The notes under the pieces: generated by a model
What the model saw: only the letters and a program-made list of their open reading frames with translations
The model's database searches: none
What the model was told of the DNA's origin: nothing
Assembly: GCA_903813345.2 (NCBI GenBank)
Contig: CAIIXF020000010.1
Coordinates: 26,374,425 to 26,438,424, forward strand
Direction: 5' to 3'
From: Owenia fusiformis
Taxonomy: Eukaryota > Annelida > Polychaeta > Sabellida > Oweniidae
DNA length: 64,000 bases
Position numbers and translations under genes: made by a program
In this document: one piece after another, positions 59,701-64,000 of the stretch
Numbering within the stretch: position 1 is the stretch's first letter
How the letters are laid out: every line of letters begins with the position of its first letter

Positions 59701-60904
59701 GTGAACATAATTGCACGAATACAGTTGGATCCTACAATTGTTCTTGTGATGTTGGCTACACTCTCTCCGATGATGGTCATGAGTGTTTAGGTAAGTCATC
59801 TTTAGTTCACTCATTCATGCCTACATATATGAGTTCGAGGGTTTGTTGCTCCCAAAGATATTCTTGTGACGATTTGTCATCACTGTTCAACGTTTCATTC
59901 CCATCGCAATGTCTATGACGATAAAATTCTCTTTAAGTCGGAATTCAATTTTTTGTTTATTTCTTGCATTGACATTATGATTGATAAACCTTGATTTTTC
60001 TGTTTGAAGATGTCAATGAGTGTGAAGCTGTGCCCAACATATGTGGAAGTGAAATTGGCGTGGTATGTCTCAATACATTCGGGAGTTATCACTGCCTAAG
60101 CACGACGGCCAATACTAATAGTCAGACACAAGGTAAATGTTGTTATGAAATAACTGATCATAAATTGACTGAACGTATTCATGTTTTTGCGTTTTAACAG
60201 ACCCATAATTAGATACAAACTGCAGTTGATATAACAAATGAAATAATATGAAGGCCTCCTCACGCATGAACGACCCCCCCCCCTTACGTCAACTTACGTA
60301 TACTGGCGAATATCCGCGTTCCCAATCACCAGAATTGACAAAATACACAATTCGCTGGGCTTCGATTCGTAGATTTGTTCAGGTGTGAGGAGACCTTAGT
60401 AAGAACTTATTGTTACTGTATCAATGATATCCACTAATCATGTATTTTTAAATTCAAGGGTTAGCATTGGTAAATGAAGCCCGTTCTATGGCAGCCGACA
60501 ACCAGCGGCTCATCACTGAACTAAGAGACAACGTGAAGAATGGTGAGACTAGCCAGTTGACCTTGGTTGTCTGGGCAGCCTTAGCAACAGTCGCAATTAT
60601 AGTAATAGCCGCTTTCGCATATAAACAATATAGGTCCAATAAAAACATGAAGCGCGCTATAAGCGGTTCTTCCCTGGACTCCACGTCCTCAGTTGTAGAA
60701 AACGGGCGTCAAAATACTGAGTCCGTCTCCACTGATGTTGAAGCATTGGAACCAAATTATTTCACCACCCAGTCTGAACAGAACCCGGGGGATGAAGTCT
60801 CCATTGATTATGACTTGGAAGATGAAGAGACAAGTCAGAAAACAGACTCACATAGTTCGGCAAAGAATAACACAAATACTCAATGTTCGAAAGATAGTAC
60901 GTAG
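26714..60904 (+). CDS. Giant transmembrane collagen with WxxW, MAM, mucin-like and EGF domains (45-exon model, ~4,892 aa)
   Basis: Predicted type I membrane protein with an extracellular collagen rod. Spliced exons total 14,679 nt, a multiple of three, and every junction keeps frame. Order: signal peptide (residues 1–24), beta-rich N-domain (25–196), WxxW 1 (197–293), WxxW 2 (294–390), MAM 1 (391–566), mucin-like repeat (567–730), first collagen segment with MAM 2 inside (731–1058), main collagen (about 1073–4611), three EGF-like modules (4622–4744), TM helix (4778–4799), cytoplasmic tail (4800–4892). Nearly all introns are phase 1. No fibrillar C-propeptide or NC1 domain is present, so this is not a fibrillar or basement-membrane collagen. 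Exon coordinates are in the following entries. Uncertain points: a possible upstream UTR exon, small missed exons in longer introns, and use of the duplicated exons. Function is inferred to be a cell-surface or cuticle/glycocalyx structural protein. Confidence 0.85.
26787..31554. other. Intron 1 of the collagen gene (4.8 kb)
   Basis: AT-rich intron. It contains a weak CATATTC-type repeat cluster near 26930–27010 and a complete mariner-type non-autonomous element (28874–29683). No additional exon was identified; the short ORFs in it have no domain. Confidence 0.6.
28874..29683. mobile_element. Mariner-type inverted-repeat element in intron 1, 810 bp
   Basis: The ends are TACAGTGTGTCCCATAAAAA and the complement TTTTTATGGGACACACTGTA, bounded by TA. 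The arms pair for about 160 bases with few mismatches (shared AACATTGTAAAATCACAAAA, CCAGTGATGAT and GTCCATG blocks). The interior (29050–29520) encodes no recognisable transposase. Confidence 0.85.
31555..32365 (+). CDS. Collagen gene: N-terminal beta-rich domain (three exons)
   Basis: Exons are 31555–31695 (phase 1 to 1), 31846–31997 (1 to 0) and 32143–32365 (0 to 1). Together they give about 172 residues starting [18 protein letters not shown]. Landmarks are [53 protein letters not shown] and SSFGVVIDS. The pattern (an xVxLQVxRP-like strand, a TLxxx strand, then GDxIGW) resembles an unnamed domain I associate with invertebrate extracellular multidomain proteins; I cannot give it a family name. 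It has two N-glycosylation sequons (NLT, NFT). The acceptor for the second exon was chosen at 31845 because it alone keeps phase. Confidence 0.75.
33243..33727 (+). CDS. Collagen gene: WxxW domain 1 (two exons)
   Basis: Exons 33243–33331 and 33526–33727. The product starts [19 protein letters not shown] and continues [14 protein letters not shown]…ETGQVF…[12 protein letters not shown]…[11 protein letters not shown]. This is the mucin/CILP-type WxxW domain (PF13330-like): WxxW at the start, Asp/Asn-Pro, AIECR, G-L-V-C and CLDYEVRxxC. In mucins and cartilage intermediate layer protein the domain is extracellular and disulfide-bonded. All expected cysteines are present. It is phase 1 at both ends, so the module can be duplicated or skipped without frameshift. 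Confidence 0.9.
34136..34314 (+). pseudogene. Orphan partial exon left by the tandem duplication
   Basis: It repeats the last 60 codons of the third N-domain exon ([12 protein letters not shown] to GVVIDS) with an intact frame and donor, but lacks the original acceptor and first 34 bases. Joining the WxxW 1 exon (phase 1) directly to the next WxxW exon (phase 1) skips it in frame. An upstream TTTAAG at 34110 could act as a cryptic acceptor with an open frame but would break phase with the preceding exon. Confidence 0.75.
35190..35673 (+). CDS. Collagen gene: WxxW domain 2 (two exons)
   Basis: Exons 35190–35278 and 35472–35673. It is nearly the same protein as WxxW 1. The visible changes are DDPSDIA to DDPDDTA and KEDADC to KEGADC, plus two silent changes. 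All cysteines and splice sites are kept, so both copies look functional. The four or so amino-acid changes against two silent ones in about 290 bases are too few for a selection claim. Confidence 0.88.
35674..37181. other. Intron with repeat debris
   Basis: It holds the end of the duplicated unit (to 36070). A short tandem array of about 17–18 bp lies at 36136–36239 (variants of CTCATCCCCTGGACAA, roughly six units). The tail of the AGGTCA-type interspersed repeat ends near 37085 with GAACTTGTTCAATTT. No exon was seen. Confidence 0.6.
37182..37886 (+). CDS. Collagen gene: MAM domain 1 (two exons)
   Basis: Exons 37182–37370 and 37548–37886. MAM domains are extracellular beta-sandwich adhesion modules that often mediate dimer formation. 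The hallmark [12 protein letters not shown] opens the domain; WGFQ, the [12 protein letters not shown] turn, [31 protein letters not shown] and [10 protein letters not shown] follow in the usual order. Both ends are phase 1, and the split after GGG is the one shared with MAM 2. The domain lacks the usual DHT after GP (it has DDI), which is a modest deviation. Confidence 0.93.
37887..39021. other. Intron carrying a mariner-type element
   Basis: The intron is mostly occupied by the 713-bp inverted-repeat element at 38076–38788. The rest is AT-rich with no exon seen. Confidence 0.7.
38076..38788. mobile_element. Mariner-type inverted-repeat element, 713 bp
   Basis: The ends are TACAGGGTGGTCCAAAAAA and its complement, on TA. 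The arms pair for about 190 bases (shared GATTTTCTTGATAAAACATG-like, GTCAACCAGCGT-like and AAACAGGTTTTCC-like blocks). There is no transposase reading frame in the interior, so it is non-autonomous. Confidence 0.85.
39022..39570 (+). CDS. Collagen gene: mucin-like repeat exon leading into collagen
   Basis: A single 549-nt exon, phase 1 to 1. It opens [16 protein letters not shown], then about nine diverged 48-nt repeats (39064–39515) whose consensus is [16 protein letters not shown], with TESPNSNS variants, ending [22 protein letters not shown], the first Gly-X-Y triplets. The stretch is rich in Ser and Thr (O-glycan sites) and in NGT, NGS, NTT and NST sequons, so it would be a heavily glycosylated, extended stalk. 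The long open frames in the other plus frame and on the minus strand arise because the 48-nt unit is open in several frames; splice phase identifies the true one. Confidence 0.9.
39064..39515. repeat. 48-nt coding tandem repeat (VNTR-like)
   Basis: Units of ACTCAGGCACCTAATGG… then GAGTTACCTAATGG… alternate with 24-nt half-units. Several adjacent units are identical at DNA level, the pattern expected of a copy-number-variable minisatellite. Confidence 0.93.
39571..40071. other. Intron, nothing recognised
   Basis: AT-rich intron with no Gly-X-Y stretch in any plus frame. Confidence 0.5.
40072..40872 (+). CDS. Collagen gene: first collagen segment (two exons)
   Basis: Exons 40072–40350 (31 triplets) and 40801–40872 (8 triplets). 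Both begin by completing a split Gly codon and end on the first base of one (phase 1 to 1). The sequence is regular Gly-X-Y ([19 protein letters not shown]…). It joins the mucin-like stalk to the collagen/MAM exon at 41055. The first exon closely resembles the one at 44200 (shared [11 protein letters not shown] start and [14 protein letters not shown] near the end), so one was probably copied from the other. Confidence 0.9.
41055..41758 (+). CDS. Collagen gene: short collagen stretch fused to MAM domain 2 (two exons)
   Basis: Exons 41055–41291 and 41420–41758. The first exon starts [17 protein letters not shown], the only classical GPP triplets seen in the protein, then passes directly into MAM 2 ([37 protein letters not shown]). 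The second carries [34 protein letters not shown] and [14 protein letters not shown]. It is a close paralogue of MAM 1: exon lengths, split site and even intron sequence (CAACCCATTTCAGTATTGTT) are shared, so the whole two-exon cassette was duplicated inside the gene. Confidence 0.93.
41759..42219. other. Intron, nothing recognised
   Basis: AT-rich intron between MAM 2 and the main collagen region; no exon or repeat pair seen. Confidence 0.5.
42220..43338 (+). CDS. Collagen gene: start of the main triple helix (three exons)
   Basis: Exons 42220–42477, 42591–43001 and 43087–43338. The first opens with a short non-collagen linker [14 protein letters not shown], whose cysteine could cross-link chains at the start of the helix, then regular triplets ([13 protein letters not shown]…). 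The second contains one imperfection, GETGVGSIG, where a residue is missing from a triplet, which explains why its length (411) is not a multiple of nine. The third is 28 perfect triplets. KGE and KGD sequences, which favour inter-chain salt bridges in triple helices, are frequent. Confidence 0.92.
43339..44199. other. Intron (861 bp), nothing recognised
   Basis: I saw no Gly-X-Y exon in this longer intron, but a very short one could have been missed. Confidence 0.5.
44200..45879 (+). CDS. Collagen gene: main helix, part 2 (three exons)
   Basis: Exons 44200–44682, 45108–45392 and 45586–45879. Gly-X-Y runs on in phase 1. Three helix imperfections occur: GPSGIGVKG in the first, [12 protein letters not shown] in the second and [12 protein letters not shown] (four residues between glycines) in the third. 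The second exon begins [10 protein letters not shown], containing an RGD tripeptide. Sequons of the type GFNGT, GVNGT, GINGT and GYNGT are present. The intron between the first two exons (425 bp) shows nothing else. Confidence 0.92.
46210..48161 (+). CDS. Collagen gene: main helix, part 3 (three exons)
   Basis: Exons 46210–46722 (57 triplets), 46970–47347 (42) and 47514–48161 (72), all exact multiples of nine with no break in Gly-X-Y. The first contains the recurrent Thr/hydrophobic cluster [16 protein letters not shown]. Charged stretches such as [10 protein letters not shown] and [10 protein letters not shown] alternate with the neutral GATGPSG type. The preceding intron (45880–46209) has AT-rich filler only. 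Confidence 0.93.
48341..50197 (+). CDS. Collagen gene: main helix, part 4 (four exons)
   Basis: Exons 48341–48619, 48765–49016, 49122–49682 and 49919–50197. All are regular Gly-X-Y except the third, which has two imperfections: GNTGLGRKG and [12 protein letters not shown]. It also has a GKGGFKG stretch with Gly in Y. The third carries [13 protein letters not shown]. Both 279-nt exons have 31 triplets and the 252-nt exon 28, sizes that recur elsewhere in the gene. Confidence 0.93.
50311..52743 (+). CDS. Collagen gene: main helix, part 5 (five exons)
   Basis: Exons 50311–50535, 50839–51261, 51357–51731, 51905–52066 and 52348–52743. One imperfection, GESTVGDSG, lies at the start of the third. 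Thr-rich hydrophobic clusters appear in the third ([19 protein letters not shown]) and fourth ([19 protein letters not shown]). The fifth contains [11 protein letters not shown], a second RGD tripeptide next to an NGT sequon. Intervening introns are short and empty. Confidence 0.92.
52744..53620. other. Intron (877 bp), nothing recognised
   Basis: No collagen-like exon or repeat was seen. It is AT-rich with the usual low coding potential. Confidence 0.5.
53621..55791 (+). CDS. Collagen gene: main helix, part 6 (three exons, including a 1,239-nt exon)
   Basis: Exons 53621–54070 (50 triplets), 54285–54446 (18) and 54553–55791 (1,239 nt, 413 residues). The last is the longest exon in the gene and contains at least 13 NGT sequons in the frame Gly-X-Asn-Gly-Thr-Lys-Gly, one imperfection (GEQVEGATG) and two Thr/hydrophobic clusters near its start and middle. 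The donor after 54446 is weak (GTTTGT) but is the only one that keeps the frame to the next acceptor. Confidence 0.92.
55898..57332 (+). CDS. Collagen gene: main helix, part 7 (three exons)
   Basis: Exons 55898–56149, 56382–56633 and 56769–57332. The first two are 28 triplets each. The third has one imperfection, [12 protein letters not shown], and the cluster [23 protein letters not shown] and KGE motifs are common. The acceptors (TTTAAAG, CTTATTAG) are short but consistent in phase. Confidence 0.92.
57490..59121 (+). CDS. Collagen gene: end of the main helix (two exons) with 120-residue repeats
   Basis: Exons 57490–58659 (exactly 130 triplets) and 58996–59121. The first is dominated by GATG triplets, has little charge compared with upstream exons, and contains a 360-nt tandem repeat starting at 57508, 57868 and 58228. 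The second ends the helix: [19 protein letters not shown], where the Gly-X-Y pattern stops ahead of the EGF modules. No helix imperfection occurs in the first exon. Confidence 0.93.
57508..58587. repeat. 360-nt coding tandem repeat, about three copies
   Basis: CAACTGGAGT with its flanks recurs exactly 360 bases apart. Copies 1 and 2 differ at only a few positions, while copy 3 is more diverged, especially towards its end. 360 nt is 40 triplets, so the helix register is kept. Confidence 0.92.
58660..58995. other. Intron, nothing recognised
   Basis: AT-rich intron between the last two collagen exons. Confidence 0.5.
59358..60132 (+). CDS. Collagen gene: three EGF-like modules (three exons)
   Basis: Exons 59358–59480, 59668–59790 and 60010–60132, each 123 nt and phase 1 to 1, the classic shuffled EGF exon. 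Module 1 ([16 protein letters not shown]…[17 protein letters not shown]) and module 2 ([16 protein letters not shown]…[17 protein letters not shown]) have all six cysteines; the DxNEC start and FxGSxxC/VGSYNC segments fit calcium-binding EGF. Module 3 starts [12 protein letters not shown] and has FGSYHC but then ends [12 protein letters not shown], losing the last two cysteines. Tandem calcium-binding EGFs usually form a stiff rod, here between the collagen and the membrane. Confidence 0.93.
60133..60458. other. Intron, nothing recognised
   Basis: Last intron of the gene; it carries a C-rich run (about 60268–60280) and no exon. Confidence 0.5.
60459..60904 (+). CDS. Collagen gene: last exon, juxtamembrane helix, TM segment and cytoplasmic tail
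   Basis: The exon begins in phase 1. Residues [20 protein letters not shown] and on to [10 protein letters not shown] form a predicted helix with spaced hydrophobics that could assist trimer formation. Then [20 protein letters not shown] is a single TM helix followed by [12 protein letters not shown], a positive stop-transfer stretch, so the N-terminus and collagen are outside. The tail of about 93 residues is Ser/Thr and acidic-rich ([23 protein letters not shown]), suggestive of phosphorylation but with no known motif. The stop is TAG at 60902–60904. Confidence 0.9.
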
Positions 60905-61169
60905 TCATTATATGTGCAGGTAACTGCTTGGAGGAGTTCTATAATCAACTACGCAACCCAAGACTTAGCACCACGCATTATGGGAATTCAGAATTAGTTT
61001 TTTAACATTCCAAAAAATATATTGACTTTTCAGTTATAATCAATTTTATATTTGCTTTAAATATCAGGTCAAGTTATGTACGATAAAGGATCATAGTATT
61101 TGAATATAACATAGTCCTACATAATATATAATCGTTTAATGTAAATTCGCATGGAAATGTATTTTCTGC

Positions 61170-61197
61170 GTGATGCGACGTATATGCGTCGTATCAC
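61170..61197. other. Stem-loop in the probable 3' UTR
   Basis: GTGATGCGACG (61170–61180) pairs with CGTCGTATCAC (61187–61197) around a TATATG loop, with one G·T pair. It lies between the stop codon and the poly(A) signal. Confidence 0.6.
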
Positions 61198-61435
61198 ACT
61201 TATCATATATTTTTCATTAGGGTATATCTACATGGATAACAACCTTACTTAGAGTTACCATGGTAGCCTTAATAGCTGCATTTCATCAGAGATTCCATTT
61301 AACGAAGATTATAATATACAACTAATTAAATAAGTAGTATTATAAGATATGGTTAATAAGATCACAACTTGTATATTGAAATGTATTAATATTTTTGTAT
61401 TAAATATAATGTATATACTTACAAATAATGAGTGA

Positions 61436-61441
61436 AATAAA
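61436..61441 (+). terminator. Poly(A) signal AATAAA for the collagen gene
   Basis: A canonical AATAAA lies about 530 bases after the stop, with a T/G-rich stretch (GTGTTTGTTGTCG) about 40 bases further on. It is the best 3' end candidate; AT richness means other AATAAA matches are not rare. Confidence 0.5.
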
Positions 61442-64000
61442 TACATAGGATTTGAGTGTGAATAGAATAGCAGAACTGTGTTTGTTGTCGAGATACGAAG
61501 GCGTTTAATTTGTCACACCATTGCCTACTATCAACTATCCGTATTACCGAAAGCAAATTAGAAATAAATGCAATATTTCCATGCAACACCCATTCGTTTT
61601 ACTATTGCTCTTTATTGAATTGCATGAAATAATCAATCAATTACCAAATCAAATGCACTTGTGCTATTTTTAGATTCAAGGGAAACTGATTACATCAGGT
61701 TCATAGTTGAGTGAAAATATGTAAATAGTATTCATGGCAACAATAAGTCAGGTGCTTATGCAGGTCAAATGGATGGTTAGATTGAATGTTAGTGTTGACC
61801 TACTTAACCCTTGCAGAAAAGTTATTTTGCAAAACATAGTATTTTAAATGATACTGTATAAAATCTGTTGCAATGTATTTTCCTAGACTCTGCATTCGTT
61901 CTGTCGCACTCATGCAAAGGTGCGAAAACATCAAATCAGCTATGCATTGAGTTCTGGGCTTAAATCCTTTAGTAAGATTCAGTTCACTGTTATATGAGCC
62001 TACAGCGGAATATAATAGTCAAATAGATATGTTTTATGGATAAACTACCATCTTCTGGACAGACGAACGAACGGCTGAACAGACGGACAGACTTACGGAG
62101 GGCTTCACTATATCCCTACCGGACTTCGTTCGTTGGGATAATATGATAACACTTTTCTACCGATTAGACTATTTTCTTAAAACTTTTAGCTAACTGCAAC
62201 ATAGTTACCAACTTGAACTAGCATAAATTATCTAGGAAGCCAAGTTGTAGGTTTGCCGCAGCACTGAGCGTTGAAAGAAATTAAAGTCGGTATAAAAAAT
62301 CTGAAAAGAATATCAAATGCTGATGAGGGGGGGGGGGTACAGACAAGTGTCTCCCTAATCATGAGATATACTAAGAGAAATTGAGAGGTCAAAGGTCTCC
62401 GCTATCTTTATATTACATGACCCAAATACCTTCAACATATAAACTTACATGAGGGAGATTCGATTTTGAACTTTAACTTATTAAGAGTGTTTTATCTTCA
62501 GTACAAATATTCAAGGCTGCTTGTTGATTAATATTTATCTAGTTTTGTAAAATTCCCCTCGTCATGAAATAATAGGAATAAATGGGGAATGGTATTCAGT
62601 AATATTCCCTTAGTGGACGAGACATTTTAGCAAGTTTTCAACATTATTACACCACGTTATAATTCTAAGTTTAATTTTATCGTACCATTGGGAATGAAAA
62701 GTTTTTCACTTTTAATCAGAATTTTCCTTGCTAATGAAGACAATGGTATTAGAATATTTATGTTTTGGTAACTAGTAATTAGAATTTATTTGTTAATGTT
62801 GAAAGCTTCCAAACAACACATTCCAAGACATAATCCATTATCCCGTTGATAAATTCTGTCACTTCAGGAATACTAGTCTTTTTCAAAATATCCAATATAT
62901 TATAATGATAGCTTTTAGCGTCATAAAATATTTCTAGATTAATAATTTCTTCATCAGTCACCCTTATCGGTCGAATTCAGAAAACGTTTTTGTATTTTGT
63001 CACTGCTACTAGAAACTCATCCTATTTACAATTCAGATAATGCTTGTACGAGGGGAGATCAATAATCACCTAGACATATCTGTCTTGGAAATGTATGCTT
63101 TAATCATTAGGGTACGGTGGCCATGGGGGTAGTGATCCCAATGACGACGGGATTTGTTACACCAGGATACTTTTTCGCTGCTTTTTCAGTTTAAGGCTAA
63201 GGTGACATTCTTGAATTCAACCGCTAGTTGTCAGGTGACGGACCGACCACCGTTTTATGGCCAACTCATGTAATATTCATATTCAAATGAGTTGACCATA
63301 GCTAGGCAAGGTCAAATTCCACCCAATCGGAACACGTTATTTCAAATAGAAATAATCAACCACCCAACCCAATCTAATGTACCCGGGCTACTTTTAGATT
63401 CTAGTGAAACTGAAATCAGTTTGTCAATTTTATAGTTGAGTGAATATCTATAAACAGTATTATAGGAAATAACAAGCCAAGTGCTTATGCAGGTCTAATG
63501 TCTCAGTATGTCCGACTGCCAAATGGTTTACAGTGTTGATTTAGTTAACCCTTGCAGAAAAGTTTCCTTGCAAGATGCAAAAACAACATTTTTAAGTGAA
63601 ACTGTATAAAATCTTTTGCACTGTGTGAACTAATTTTAGCACATGACTCAGTGAATTGTGAATGAATTAGTCTACTGATGCAAAGTCTGGAAACAACACA
63701 TACATTGTTAAATGATCCTACAATTCATCGAGTCCTGGGCATAAATCCTTTAAAAATGCACCAATGGGTAGTTAGTTAAAATGACATGTCTAGTTTCTAT
63801 GTTGAGGTATATATCTACTATCTGCGCACTGGCGGATCTGGGGGTGGGACCAAAGAAAATTAAGGCCCAAAATTGTGCATTTTAGGTAACAAACTGGCAT
63901 AACTGGGTATTATTTATAATTAGGAGCATATCTTTAGAAATTGGGCTCAAACTTTAAGATTTTGACCCAAACATTTCAAAAGTGGGACCCAACATTTTTT
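61442..64000. other. Intergenic, with a diverged dispersed repeat pair
   Basis: No gene was seen. About 61655–61990 and 63370–63755 are direct, diverged copies of one repeat (shared CTATTTTTAGATTC-like, AGTGCTTATGCAGGTC, AACCCTTGCAGAAAAGTT and ACTGTATAAAATC blocks, and TGGGC…AAATCCTTTA at the end). ACGGACAGAC-type debris occurs near 62085. Confidence 0.55.

Overview
The window looks like nuclear DNA of a marine invertebrate animal. It is AT-rich, its genes are split by GT–AG introns, and it is crowded with Tc1/mariner-type elements, a non-LTR retrotransposon and tandem repeats. A GnRH/AKH-type neuropeptide receptor, a WxxW (mucin/CILP-type) domain, MAM domains and a collagen resembling worm cuticle collagen fit a lophotrochozoan (mollusc, annelid or relative). 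The species cannot be fixed from sequence alone.

Layout. 1–2.5 kb: 5' coding exon, on the minus strand, of a rhodopsin-family receptor (TM1–TM4); the rest lies off the left edge or unseen. 2.5–26.7 kb: no convincing cellular gene. This stretch holds two head-to-tail copies of an unclassified element (4.3–10.3 kb), several inverted-repeat transposons (10.5–11.5, 13.4–14.8, 15.4–16.3, 18.7–19.0 and 19.6–20.0 kb), a 478-bp AGGTCA-rich tandem repeat (20.3–21.7 kb) and a 5'-truncated LINE with an intact reverse transcriptase ORF (22.3–24.2 kb), preceded by a 46-bp perfect inverted repeat.

26.7–61.4 kb: one very large plus-strand gene. I could chain 45 exons whose splice phases all agree, from a signal-peptide exon (ATG at 26714) to a stop at 60902–60904, predicting about 4,892 residues. 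Domain order: signal peptide, an unnamed beta-rich N-terminal domain, two WxxW domains made by a recent 1.95-kb tandem duplication, MAM, a Ser/Thr/Asn-rich mucin-like repeat, a short collagen segment, a second MAM, about 3,540 residues of nearly unbroken Gly-X-Y, three EGF-like modules, one transmembrane helix and a ~93-residue cytoplasmic tail. This is a membrane-anchored collagen with a triple helix of roughly 1 micrometre. It has Thr in many Y positions, Pro mostly in X, and dozens of Asn-Gly-Thr sequons inside the helix. I know of no described protein with this architecture, and it is the main candidate for something new here.

61.4–64 kb: intergenic DNA with a diverged ~300-bp dispersed repeat and no gene recognised.
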